A stretch of 64,000 nucleotides of DNA, taken from the NCBI RefSeq assembly GCF_000374465.1, contig NZ_KB894533.1:62001-126000 (forward strand), given 5' to 3'. The notes under the pieces were generated by a model. It was given only the letters and a program-made list of their open reading frames with translations, searched no databases and was not told where the DNA came from. Source of the stretch: Ahrensia kielensis DSM 5890. GTDB taxonomy: Bacteria; Pseudomonadota; Alphaproteobacteria; Rhizobiales; Rhizobiaceae. The translations under genes were made by a program, and so were the position numbers. Of this stretch, positions 38,164 through 46,160 are shown piece after piece (position 1 is the first letter of the stretch; each line of letters opens with the position of its first letter).

Positions 38164-39467
38164 GCATCAACTATCGTAATATCGGTTTGTTTGCCGCTAC
38201 AGCAATGTTGTTTGTGGTTGTCGGTCAGATGCAAAGCTGGTCGCTATCGCTCGCTATTCTTAACCTATGTATTATCTCTGCAATCATGTCGCTGGGCGTG
38301 AATATTCAATGGGGATATGCTGGCCTTCTCAATGTGGGTGTGATGGGTTTTGCCGCATTGGGCGGTTTGGCAGCTGTACTGGTTTCATCGCCGCCTGTTG
38401 CTGCAGCTTGGTCTGCTGGCGGCGGCAATCTGCTTGTTGGCTTGCTCATTGCTGCGCTTACTATCGGCATCATTGTTTGGTGTTACTATGATATGCGCGG
38501 CACGAAACGCCGTGTGTTGATCGCGCTAGTTGCCGTTGCTGGCTACTTTGCGACGCGCGCATTTTTAGACCCTGCTGCCGATGCGATTGAAGCGGTTGAT
38601 CCTGCTGCTACCGGATTTCTTGGTGGTGCGGGCATGCCTATTGTTTTTGCATGGCTCATTGGCGGTGTGTTTGCTGCTGGTGCTGCGTGGATTGTTGGCA
38701 AGATTTCACTTGGTCTTCGCTCTGACTATTTGGCGATTGCGACGCTTGGTATTTCCGAGATCATCATTGCGATGTTGAAGAACGAAGACTGGCTCACACG
38801 CGGTGTGAAAAACGTTGTCGGTTTGCCGCGTCCTGTGCCTTATGAAGTTGATATTCAGCAATCTGTCTATTTTCAGGATTTGGCGGCCGACTGGGGCATG
38901 TCAATTATTGAATTATCATCAATGGTTGTGAAGCTTAGCTATGCTGGTCTTTTCGCCATTGTGCTGCTGATTGTACTCTATCTCTCAGAGACTGCTCTGC
39001 GCTCTCCATGGGGCCGCATGATGCGTGCTATCCGCGATAATGAAACAGCGGCAGAGGCAATGGGTAAAGACGTGAAGGGACGCCACCTTCAAGTGTTTAT
39101 TCTTGGTTCTGCGGTCGTCGGGATTGCCGGCGCTATGCTGACGACGATTGACGGGCAGTTTACGCCGGGCGCCTATCAGCCGCTGCGCTTTACGTTTCTA
39201 ATCTGGGCAATGGTTATTGTCGGCGGCTCCGGTAATAATTGGGGCGCTGTGCTGGGTGGTTTTATTATCTGGTTCTTCTGGGTTGAAGCCGAGCCAATCG
39301 GGCTGTGGTTTATGGATTTGATCACCTCTTCAATGGATGAGAGCAATCCACTGCGCCTGCATCTGCTGGATAGTGCCGCTCATATTCGTCTTATGGCGAT
39401 GGGGGTTATTATGTTGCTGGTGCTGCGCTTTGCACCGCAAGGTTTAATACCTGAACGGCGACGATAA
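38160..39467 (+). CDS. livM: Branched-chain amino acid ABC transporter permease LivM
   Basis: The 435-residue permease has about ten helices; the family core is SLGVNIQWGYAGLLNVGVMGFAALGG and the coupling helix GRMMRAIRDNETAAEAMGKDVKGRHLQVF. It is longer than many LivM proteins because of an inserted hydrophobic/charged region (about residues 80-165) after the first helices. Coupled to livH by a 4-base overlap; it closes the livJ-like/livG/livF/livH/livM operon before a strong terminator. Confidence 0.93.
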   Translation: MSINYRNIGLFAATAMLFVVVGQMQSWSLSLAILNLCIISAIMSLGVNIQWGYAGLLNVGVMGFAALGGLAAVLVSSPPVAAAWSAGGGNLLVGLLIAALTIGIIVWCYYDMRGTKRRVLIALVAVAGYFATRAFLDPAADAIEAVDPAATGFLGGAGMPIVFAWLIGGVFAAGAAWIVGKISLGLRSDYLAIATLGISEIIIAMLKNEDWLTRGVKNVVGLPRPVPYEVDIQQSVYFQDLAADWGMSIIELSSMVVKLSYAGLFAIVLLIVLYLSETALRSPWGRMMRAIRDNETAAEAMGKDVKGRHLQVFILGSAVVGIAGAMLTTIDGQFTPGAYQPLRFTFLIWAMVIVGGSGNNWGAVLGGFIIWFFWVEAEPIGLWFMDLITSSMDESNPLRLHLLDSAAHIRLMAMGVIMLLVLRFAPQGLIPERRR

Positions 39468-39477
39468 CACTGAAACT

Positions 39478-39507
39478 AAAAACGGCGACCGATGGGTCGC
39501 CGTTTTT
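39478..39507. terminator. Bidirectional terminator between livM and mrp
   Basis: AACGGCGACC (39481-39490) pairs perfectly with GGTCGCCGTT (39495-39504) around GATG, flanked by AAA and TTT so that a T-run follows on both strands. It serves the two convergent genes. Confidence 0.92.
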
Positions 39508-39517
39508 ATATGTAGAT

Positions 39518-40660
39518 TTATTCGAACACTATATTGGGCGCTGCGCGTTTTCCTGCACCATCACTCATCTGCGCATAGACCGCTTTAGCGATGTCCTTAT
39601 AAACCGCAGCGTGCGGGCCATCTGGCTCTTCTACTGTAATCGGTGTTCCGGCATCTGATAGCTCGCGGATTTTCATGACGAGGGGAACTTCGCCAAGGAA
39701 CGGCAAGCCGAGTTTGATCGCTTCTGCCTTTGCGCCGCCATGGCCAAAAATATCGTAGCGCGCCTGCGTATCCGGTGCGATGAAGTAGCTCATATTTTCA
39801 ACGATACCGAGCACAGGAACATCAACCTTACGGAACATGTTTAGGCCCTTGCGCGCATCGATAAGCGACAAGTCTTGCGGTGTGGAAACGATCACGGCGC
39901 CAGCAAGCGGTACTTGCTGCGCCATTGTGAGTTGAGCGTCGCCTGTGCCGGGCGGCATGTCCACAACAAGCACGTCAAGGTCAGTCCATGCAACTTCACG
40001 CAGCATTTGTGTGAGCGCTGACATCACCATTGGCCCACGCCAAATCATCGGTGTATCTTCTTCGACCAAAAAGCCAATCGACATGACTTGTAGACCAAAT
40101 TTTTCAATCGGCTTTAATATGCGCCCATCAATTGTTTCTGGCTTGTGCGTAATGCCAAGCAAACGCGGAAGCGACGGGCCGTAAATATCAGCGTCCAATA
40201 CGCCGACTTTCAGCCCGAGAGATTGAAGGCCAAGGGCAATATTGATCGCGGTGGTCGATTTACCCACGCCGCCTTTGCCGGAAGCAACGGCAATGATTTG
40301 CTTGACGCCTTCGACACCTGCTTTAGGGGAATTTTGTGGGCCTGCTTGCGGTTTTGGCTGTGGTGCGGTCGTTGGAGCTGGCTTGGGCGCAGGATTTGGT
40401 GATCCGGCTTTCTTTTCCGCTGTCAGCGCAACCATTGCGCCAGTAGCTCCAGGCAGCGCTTTTACTGCCTCTTCGGCGGCAATGCGGACAGCTTCAAACT
40501 TTTGCGCCTCTGCTGCATCGCATGAGATGGAAAAAAACACTTTTCCATCAGCGATAAAAATGTCCGAAAGGTTCGTTGATCCGCCCAGTGCTGTACCATC
40601 GGGAAGCTTAATCTTTGCCAATGCGCTTTGCACATCGTCTTTGGTCGGTGCGTTCGTCAT
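39518..40660 (-). CDS. mrp: Mrp/NBP35-type P-loop iron-sulfur carrier ATPase
   Basis: The 380-residue protein has an N-terminal MIP18/DUF59 domain (about 5-80), a proline-rich linker (87-113) and a ParA-like ATPase with deviant Walker A GKGGVGKST (128-136). It is thought to carry or insert Fe-S clusters. At residues 294-298, where family members have a CPxC cluster-ligand motif after ENMSYF, this protein has IAPDT, so the usual bridging cluster cannot form the same way. I recall the same substitution in other rhizobial Mrp proteins. Ends at a shared terminator. Confidence 0.93.
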   Translation of the reverse strand: MTNAPTKDDVQSALAKIKLPDGTALGGSTNLSDIFIADGKVFFSISCDAAEAQKFEAVRIAAEEAVKALPGATGAMVALTAEKKAGSPNPAPKPAPTTAPQPKPQAGPQNSPKAGVEGVKQIIAVASGKGGVGKSTTAINIALGLQSLGLKVGVLDADIYGPSLPRLLGITHKPETIDGRILKPIEKFGLQVMSIGFLVEEDTPMIWRGPMVMSALTQMLREVAWTDLDVLVVDMPPGTGDAQLTMAQQVPLAGAVIVSTPQDLSLIDARKGLNMFRKVDVPVLGIVENMSYFIAPDTQARYDIFGHGGAKAEAIKLGLPFLGEVPLVMKIRELSDAGTPITVEEPDGPHAAVYKDIAKAVYAQMSDGAGKRAAPNIVFE

Positions 40661-40726
40661 ATTTTCCTCGCCGTTTCAACGTCACATAGTGATTATGACG
40701 TTGCGCGCCAAGGGTAAAGCCCTGTA

Positions 40727-41173
40727 TCAGCGTTGATACTTGACGAATGGCGTCAACTTAGCAATTCGGTCGTAAAGTTTGCGTGCTTCAGTGTTGAAAT
40801 CCTGTGTGTTCCAATAAACTGACACGGCGCCATCTTTGTCGGCTTGTTCATAGACAGCCTCAATGAGTTTGCGACCGATGCCTGTGCCGCGCCGATTTTC
40901 ATCTGCATATAGATCTTGCAAGTAACAGGTGTTGGCAACATGCCAATTGTGCCGATGATACATGAAATGAACGAGGCCAACCATCTGGCCGTCCTGTAGG
41001 GCGACAAAACAATTGGGTTCAAATTCACCTTGCTCAAAAAAGCGGCTGAATGTTGATTGATAGACTTCCGGCTGAACGCTCGATTTATAGAACTCAAGAT
41101 ATTTGGTCCACATGGCTTTCCAAGCGTCAAAGTCTGCGCTTTGTATGCTGCGGATTATAATTTCGCTGCTCAT
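40727..41173 (-). CDS. GNAT family N-acetyltransferase
   Basis: The 148-residue protein has the GNAT acetyl-CoA motif in [24 protein letters not shown] (the RRGTGIG pyrophosphate loop), followed by [21 protein letters not shown], which resembles small-molecule acetyltransferases. Its start overlaps the metA stop by 4 bases, so it is translationally coupled to metA and shares its SAM-II-controlled transcript. Substrate unknown; the coupling hints at a link to methionine or another amino acid (inference). Confidence 0.88.
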   Translation of the reverse strand: MSSEIIIRSIQSADFDAWKAMWTKYLEFYKSSVQPEVYQSTFSRFFEQGEFEPNCFVALQDGQMVGLVHFMYHRHNWHVANTCYLQDLYADENRRGTGIGRKLIEAVYEQADKDGAVSVYWNTQDFNTEARKLYDRIAKLTPFVKYQR

Positions 41174-42096
41174 GTTCGATCTTTCCCAATATCATTGAGG
41201 TCGAATTGAGTTGTCTGATAAACTTGGTTTATCCAGTTGCCAAACAATAAGAAGGCATGACTGCGCCAGCGGTTTTGCGGCGTGTTCTTAGGGTCATCGT
41301 TTGGAAAGTAATTTGCGGGCAAATCAACGGGTGTTCCATTTTCCTGATCGCGGAAATACTCATCGGACAAGGACGTTGAATCATATTCGATATGATTGAA
41401 AATATAGAGCCGGTTTGCAAATTGCTCATGTAGGAGACACAGACCAGTATCCGGCGATTCCATGAGTATTTCGAGACCGCTATCTGCTGGCACATCGCCG
41501 CGCCTAACTTCTGTCCAGCGTGACACTGAAATCGAAAAATCATCGGAAAAACCAGACAGATAAGGCGAAGCTGGATTTAGGTTTTTGTGGCGATATACAC
41601 CGAACGCCTTTTTATCGAGCGTATGTTTTGGAATATCATGGTAATGGTTGATAGCAGCCATTGCGCCCCAGCAAATGAAAAAGCTGGAATGCACATGGGT
41701 GGTCGTCCAATCCAGAATTTGCTGTAATTCAGACCAATAACTAACATCCTCGAAGGGGAGCTTTTCAATCGGTGCACCCGTGATGATAAACCCGTCAAAT
41801 TTACGGTCCTTGATCTCTTCCCAAGTGTTGTAAAATGAAAGCAAATGATCTTCAGAGGTGTTTTTTGCCACATGATTGCCGATGCGCACCAATGTCAAAT
41901 CCACTTGCAACGGGCTTGAACCAATCAAACGTGCAATCTGCGTCTCTGTTTTAATTTTGTTTGGCATCAGGTTGAGGAGCGCGATTTGAAGCGGACGAAT
42001 ATCCTGGCGCGATGCCGTTGTCTCATCCATCACCATGACGCCTTCTTTAACCAGAACTTCTTTGGCTGGAAGGGCATTTGGAATACGAATTGGCAT
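41170..42096 (-). CDS. metA: Homoserine O-acetyltransferase (MetA/MetAS family)
   Basis: The 308-residue enzyme activates homoserine for methionine synthesis. Catalytic residues sit at the textbook numbers: C142 ([12 protein letters not shown]), H235 and E237 (YIFNHIEYD). Residue 111 is Glu ([13 protein letters not shown]), the residue reported to select acetyl-CoA, whereas Gly is found in succinyl-CoA enzymes; I therefore call it an acetyltransferase despite the metA name. A SAM-II riboswitch and a possible terminator lie upstream. The GNAT gene overlaps its stop by 4 bases. Confidence 0.95.
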   Translation of the reverse strand: MPIRIPNALPAKEVLVKEGVMVMDETTASRQDIRPLQIALLNLMPNKIKTETQIARLIGSSPLQVDLTLVRIGNHVAKNTSEDHLLSFYNTWEEIKDRKFDGFIITGAPIEKLPFEDVSYWSELQQILDWTTTHVHSSFFICWGAMAAINHYHDIPKHTLDKKAFGVYRHKNLNPASPYLSGFSDDFSISVSRWTEVRRGDVPADSGLEILMESPDTGLCLLHEQFANRLYIFNHIEYDSTSLSDEYFRDQENGTPVDLPANYFPNDDPKNTPQNRWRSHAFLLFGNWINQVYQTTQFDLNDIGKDRT

Positions 42097-42113
42097 GGTG
42101 TTCTCGCTGATTA

Positions 42114-42138
42114 AAACCGATTTGAAAACGCTTGAAAC
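42114..42138 (-). terminator. Possible terminator between SAM-II riboswitch and metA
   Basis: On the minus strand CCGGTTT and AAATCGG can pair (7 pairs, one G-U) around an 11-base loop, followed by TTTTAATC. It lies between the aptamer and the metA start, suggesting transcriptional control. The fold is a hand reading. Confidence 0.4.
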
Positions 42139-42153
42139 CGGCTTCTCAGCAAC

Positions 42154-42208
42154 GGCCCTTTAGCGAATTATTTTACGTGGCTGCAAGCCGACCGGCCAAA
42201 TCACCACG
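42154..42208 (-). ncRNA. SAM-II riboswitch (metA leader)
   Basis: The minus strand reads CGTGGTGATTTGGCCGG, then a TCGGCTTGCAGCCACG segment, an A-rich joint, and CTAAAGGGCC. This matches the conserved SAM-II (metA motif) aptamer: CGTGG pairs with CCACG, the GATTTG/CTTGCAGCCACG core is present, and the downstream CTAAAGGG completes the pseudoknot. It binds S-adenosylmethionine and lowers metA expression. It begins about 112 bases upstream of the metA start, so the AAAGGG is not the metA ribosome binding site itself. Confidence 0.92.
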
Positions 42209-42296
42209 AATTCTATTTAATCCGCAAAATTCATCCAGTCAAATCAATCGCCGCAGGCCTATACGATAGAATAATGCTGCAGCGCACAATTTTTCA

Positions 42297-42324
42297 TTGA
42301 AAGAACACAATCTTTGGGTATCTT
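42297..42324 (+). promoter_or_regulatory. Promoter for the small ORF at 42361
   Basis: TTGAAA (42297-42302) and TATCTT (42319-42324) are 16 bases apart and lie about 37 bases before the ATG of the small ORF. Pattern match only. Confidence 0.45.
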
Positions 42325-42360
42325 GATTCTGGGAGGTGTTTGCACTGCAAAGGAAAAACC

Positions 42361-42534
42361 ATGGCAAGCCCACTTACAGTCGACTCACTGGACATGATAC
42401 ATTCGTCGTTTGAACAACGGACAGCTGGTCAGCTACCATTGCGCAAGCGCATAGCCCAGCAAATCAGAACACTCGGACCTAATATGCCTGTTCGCGGCGA
42501 TGTATCGCCGCGCTCAATCTCTCCGCTTTATTGA
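42361..42534 (+). CDS. Possible small protein (57 aa), unknown function
   Basis: A 57-residue frame beginning MASPLTVDSLDMIHSSFEQR. It is supported by a good AAAGGA ribosome binding site ahead of the ATG, a promoter-like TTGAAA-N16-TATCTT upstream, and an 8-bp hairpin (42548-42555 with 42571-42578) just after the stop. The predicted product is basic with one helix-forming stretch (QLPLRKRIAQQIRTL) and no known domain. It sits divergent from metA and convergent with the 3-hydroxybutyryl-CoA dehydrogenase gene. It could be a chance frame; homologues would decide. Confidence 0.45.
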   Translation: MASPLTVDSLDMIHSSFEQRTAGQLPLRKRIAQQIRTLGPNMPVRGDVSPRSISPLY

Positions 42535-42547
42535 TCTATCAGATGAT

Positions 42548-42578
42548 ACCGGTTCTGACCTAGCGTGTTGGAACCGGT
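42548..42578. terminator. Hairpin at the shared 3' end of the small ORF and the dehydrogenase gene
   Basis: ACCGGTTC (42548-42555) pairs perfectly with GAACCGGT (42571-42578) around a 15-base loop that contains the dehydrogenase stop. On the plus strand GTTTCG follows. It could act as a weak terminator for the small ORF. Confidence 0.4.
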
Positions 42579-43438
42579 GTTTCGCCGCGATAATCGTAAA
42601 ATCCGCGTTTTGTTTTACGGCCTAACCACCCAGCTTCGACATATTTCACGAGAAGCGGGCATGGGCGGTATTTAGAATCTGAAAGTCCTTCATACAGCAC
42701 CTGCATGATCGACAGGCATGTATCGAGGCCAATGAAATCGGCGAGCTCTAATGGACCCATCGGATGGTTCGCACCGAGCTTCAGACCGGTATCAATCGAT
42801 TCGACTGTGCCGACACCTTCATAAAGCGTATAAATCGCTTCGTTGATCATTGGCATCAAAATACGATTGACGATGAAGCCGGGAAAATCTTCGGATGTTG
42901 TTACCGTTTTGCCGAGGTCGATGGCGTATGCATTGGCAGCTTTAAATGTTGTTTCAGCAGTTGCAATACCGCGAATAAGCTCCACAAGTTTCATGCGTGG
43001 CACTGGGTTCATGAAATGTATGCCCATGAACTGCTCTGGTCTGTCTGTCGAAGAAGCAAGACGGGTAATAGAGATGGATGATGTATTGGAAGCCAGCAAT
43101 GCCTCAGGCTTTAGCAGCGGGCAAAGCTCTTTAAAAATAGCTTTTTTTACAGCTTCGACTTCACTTGCTGCTTCAATGACCAGATCGCAATCGCCAAGCG
43201 CTGAAAGATCGCCAGCAGCTGTCATGTTTGCAAGGATTGTTTGACGGCTTGCGGCATTTATTTTGTCGTTTGCAACAAGCTTGGCCGTTGCTGCATCAAT
43301 CTTTTCGATTGCAGCTTTTGCATTGTCCAAGGAAATATCGCTGAGCACGACGCTATAGCCTGCAGCAGCAGAAACCTGCGCAATGCCTGCGCCCATCTGA
43401 CCTGCGCCGATAACACCAATTTTCTTAATTACAGTCAT
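42560..43438 (-). CDS. 3-hydroxybutyryl-CoA dehydrogenase
   Basis: The 292-residue NAD(P)-dependent enzyme interconverts acetoacetyl-CoA and 3-hydroxybutyryl-CoA. The Rossmann site is GVIGAGQMGAGIAQ; the catalytic region is MGIHFMNPVPRMKLVELI with the active His, then DFPGFIVNRILMPMINEA and the C-terminal GANHPMGPLELADFIGLD. The ATG at 43438 (MTVIKK) follows GGGGG; an extension to 43522 has no ribosome binding site. Single gene. It may serve butyrate or polyhydroxybutyrate metabolism; no phb genes are nearby. Confidence 0.94.
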   Translation of the reverse strand: MTVIKKIGVIGAGQMGAGIAQVSAAAGYSVVLSDISLDNAKAAIEKIDAATAKLVANDKINAASRQTILANMTAAGDLSALGDCDLVIEAASEVEAVKKAIFKELCPLLKPEALLASNTSSISITRLASSTDRPEQFMGIHFMNPVPRMKLVELIRGIATAETTFKAANAYAIDLGKTVTTSEDFPGFIVNRILMPMINEAIYTLYEGVGTVESIDTGLKLGANHPMGPLELADFIGLDTCLSIMQVLYEGLSDSKYRPCPLLVKYVEAGWLGRKTKRGFYDYRGETPVPTR

Positions 43439-43514
43439 TTTTCCCCCGCCTATTTTTAATTGTGCAGTGCAATGTAATCGCGACGACGATGCAATGCAAA
43501 TGCGAACCTTACCT

Positions 43515-44495
43515 TCATTCAATAAAGGTTACTTGCACGCCGCGGTTTACAAGGCGCGCAAGTTCCAGCGCATCCCAATTTGTCAGGCGCACACAGCCCA
43601 CACTGGCTGTTACGCCAATATTGGACGGATCAGGTGTTCCGTGAATGCCATATGTTTTTTTCGACAAGCCAATCCAAGCATCACCCACCGGACCGTTTGG
43701 TCCTGGCGGCAACAATACTAAACCTTTTGATTGGCCAGGCTGCGCCGAACCGTTTGGATCATAGGTGTATGCAGGGTTTTGAGCCTTGTTACGTACCGTG
43801 TGGGTTCCTGTTGGCGAGGGCGTTACTGTGGAGCCGATTGAAGCGGGGTAGGTTGCAACGATGTTGCCTTTTGAATCATAACCCCGCACTTGAAGGTTCT
43901 TCTTGTCAGCCTCAATACGCGCGATGCGCTTTTGCAAATATTTGCCAAAGGCAGCGGTCTTGATCGTTTCTCCAGCTTTTGAGAAATCTTTGGCTTCATT
44001 TAACTCGATGAGATATTGTTCATCCATATGAAAGCGTTCAGCAAACATCTCTTGTGCAGATGTGAAATCAATACGGTGCATAGAGGCCTGATCGACATAA
44101 CGCTCTGGAATATCGGGTGTGAATTTATAGCTCAAATCTTTGGCTGTAATTTCATAATCAACAAATGCGTCACCGCCGCTTTGCGCTAAAAGTTGCGCTA
44201 CGGCTTGCTGGTCGTTCAATTTGAAATCATAATTATGCGCTGTTTTAAACGCTCTTAATTGCATGTGAAAACGCTTGGTGTCTAAACCGTCGATCACACC
44301 GGGCGAAAAGCCTGCGCGGTCCATTATGATTTGCAGCGTTATGATGCGTTGATCGCGGAAGGGCTTTGCCGGTTTATAAAGCTGCGCGCCGCCGATTTTA
44401 ATCTGGTCAAATTCTTCACTTGTCGCAGGCAGGTTTTGAGCTGCTGCCTGTGCTGCTTGAGCCAGTAAAATGAATGCAAATAGTATGAAACGCAA
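43515..44495 (-). CDS. L,D-transpeptidase (YkuD family), first of a tandem pair
   Basis: The 326-residue protein has a signal peptide (cleavage near residue 20). A central peptidoglycan-binding-like helix region (DRAGFSPGVIDGLDTKRF) and a LysM-like segment (DEQYLIELNEAKDFSKAGETIK) precede a C-terminal YkuD domain. The catalytic signature is GIHGTPDPSNIGVTASVGCVRL (cysteine in VGCVR). It should make 3-3 peptidoglycan crosslinks or anchor proteins in the periplasm. Its closest relative is the next gene upstream, with which it shares domain order and motif wording; they are recognisable duplicates. Confidence 0.93.
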   Translation of the reverse strand: MRFILFAFILLAQAAQAAAQNLPATSEEFDQIKIGGAQLYKPAKPFRDQRIITLQIIMDRAGFSPGVIDGLDTKRFHMQLRAFKTAHNYDFKLNDQQAVAQLLAQSGGDAFVDYEITAKDLSYKFTPDIPERYVDQASMHRIDFTSAQEMFAERFHMDEQYLIELNEAKDFSKAGETIKTAAFGKYLQKRIARIEADKKNLQVRGYDSKGNIVATYPASIGSTVTPSPTGTHTVRNKAQNPAYTYDPNGSAQPGQSKGLVLLPPGPNGPVGDAWIGLSKKTYGIHGTPDPSNIGVTASVGCVRLTNWDALELARLVNRGVQVTFIE

Positions 44496-44544
44496 GATTG
44501 CCCCGATATCAATAAAGGTGTGGTTTGTGATTTGGAATGTGTGC

Positions 44545-44578
44545 TCGGCTAAGTCAATTCAATCTTGATTGAGGCCGA
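44545..44578 (-). other. Hairpin between the two L,D-transpeptidase genes
   Basis: TCGGC (44545-44549) pairs with GCCGA (44574-44578), and an inner CAATC/GATTG stem lies around TT. No T-run follows on the minus strand, so it is a possible mRNA structure or weak terminator of the upstream gene. Confidence 0.35.
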
Positions 44579-44636
44579 ATTCGCGCTGCAGTTTTTTGGT
44601 TAGATTGATCGCGTGTCATTGGCAAACAATGTCTGA

Positions 44637-46007
44637 TTAATCGAGGAATTCAACGGTCACGCCTCTGGAAACCATGCCTGCTAATTCCTGAGCATCCCAA
44701 TTTGTTAGGCGCACGCAGCCATGTGAGTTGGATTTACCAATCTTTGAAGGATCTGGCGTTCCGTGAATGCCGTAGGTTGGCTTAGAAAGTGCAAGCCAGA
44801 CATTGCCCACGGGGCCGTTAGGGCCAGGCGGAATGGTCAGCACGCTTTTATTCTCGCCTTGGGTGAAGTTGATCTTCGGATTGTAGGTGTAATTTGGATC
44901 AAGCGCGATCCGTTCAATTGTCACGGTTCCTGAGGGAGATGGTGTTGCTGTGGAGCCAATCGTTGCAGGGTAAGCGACCACCAGATTGCCTTGCTCATCA
45001 TAAGCGCGCACTTGTTCCGCGCCCTTATCAGCTTCGATACGGAATATTTTTATTTTAATTTTTTCGCCAGTATTGGCCACTTGGATGGTTGTTCCCGCGC
45101 GTGAGAAATCCACGCCCGGATTGAGTTTCTTCATATAGTTTTCATCCATATGAAATTTTTCAGCCAATGCTTCCAATGCCGATGTGTATGACATTTCTGG
45201 TAGTTTGGCTTTTTCTGCATAATCAACCGGAATTGCACTGACGAAAGGTCCGTTCGTGTCTTCCGGTGTGATTGTATAGGTCAAGAATGCTGGACCGCCT
45301 GTGGATTCTAATTCCGCATCTAATTCTTCGGGCGATAATGATGATAGGTCGCGGTTATATTTTATCGAAAGAGCGGTCATCGCCTTTCGCACGTTCGACC
45401 CATTTCGCCCATCAATAACACCTGGAGATAGCCCAAGACGATCAAGCAGAATTTGAAGCTTGGCTGTAAACTCAGGCTTCGTATTAAGATTTGGGTTGTC
45501 TGGTTTTACAATGGCCGCCGTCTGTGTTTCGTCGGTTGGTTCGGGCTCAACTCTTTGCGGCTGTGCAAATGGATCATTTTCCATTGGTGGCACGACGCTT
45601 TGCATGGTGCCGTCTTCAGGCAGTTGCTCACGGCCGAAATTAGGGTCTTCAGGTACCTGCTCATCGAACTCGGGTGTTGCCGTTGCAAAATCAGATGATT
45701 CTGGCTGGCCAAGCGGTGCACGTTCGACACGCTGCGGTGCAGCGATCCTTCGGGAAGAATCTTCTGGAATATTTGTGATTATTTGGCCGCTGCGCGGAAT
45801 TTCGATACTGATGATTTCTTCTGTGTCGAGATCATAGGTTATCTTGCGTCCTGCCTCGTCAATGGCAATGCCAATGCCTGCAAGCGGAATAGCCTGTCCG
45901 TTTGGAAAGCGCGTTGATTGCTGAGCCAACGCAGCACTGGCGACAAAAGCTGCTGCTGAAGCGATCAAAATGGAGCGCGTTGAAACTTTATAATGGCGTG
46001 CAGACAC
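44637..46007 (-). CDS. L,D-transpeptidase (YkuD family), second of a tandem pair
   Basis: The 456-residue protein has a signal peptide (hydrophobic core before AALAQ). An acidic/proline-rich stretch (about residues 75-170) is absent from its shorter neighbour. A peptidoglycan-binding-like region follows (DRLGLSPGVIDGRNGSNVRKAM), then a LysM-like segment (DENYMKKLNPGVDFSRAG) and the YkuD domain ending GIHGTPDPSKIGKSNSHGCVRL. The nucleophile is the cysteine in SHGCVR. It acts on periplasmic peptidoglycan. The extra linker could reach across the periplasm or bind a partner (inference). Confidence 0.93.
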   Translation of the reverse strand: MSARHYKVSTRSILIASAAAFVASAALAQQSTRFPNGQAIPLAGIGIAIDEAGRKITYDLDTEEIISIEIPRSGQIITNIPEDSSRRIAAPQRVERAPLGQPESSDFATATPEFDEQVPEDPNFGREQLPEDGTMQSVVPPMENDPFAQPQRVEPEPTDETQTAAIVKPDNPNLNTKPEFTAKLQILLDRLGLSPGVIDGRNGSNVRKAMTALSIKYNRDLSSLSPEELDAELESTGGPAFLTYTITPEDTNGPFVSAIPVDYAEKAKLPEMSYTSALEALAEKFHMDENYMKKLNPGVDFSRAGTTIQVANTGEKIKIKIFRIEADKGAEQVRAYDEQGNLVVAYPATIGSTATPSPSGTVTIERIALDPNYTYNPKINFTQGENKSVLTIPPGPNGPVGNVWLALSKPTYGIHGTPDPSKIGKSNSHGCVRLTNWDAQELAGMVSRGVTVEFLD

Positions 46008-46114
46008 GTTTGATAACCCCTAGTTATTTTGTCCCTAACCGATAATGTTTGATTTACGGTCCGGTTCCACCTGTGTCCCCTAGGGCGCTTTAAGGCACTG
46101 GATTACGACGATAA

Positions 46115-46147
46115 AATGGCCGCCGCTCAAGTTTAAGCAGCAGCCAT
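46115..46147 (-). terminator. Terminator of clpB
   Basis: On the minus strand ATGGCTGCTGCT (46147-46136) pairs with AGCGGCGGCCAT (46126-46115) over 12 positions once U-G pairs are allowed, around an 8-base loop; TTTTA follows. Confidence 0.75.
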
Positions 46148-46160
46148 CAATATCTTAATT

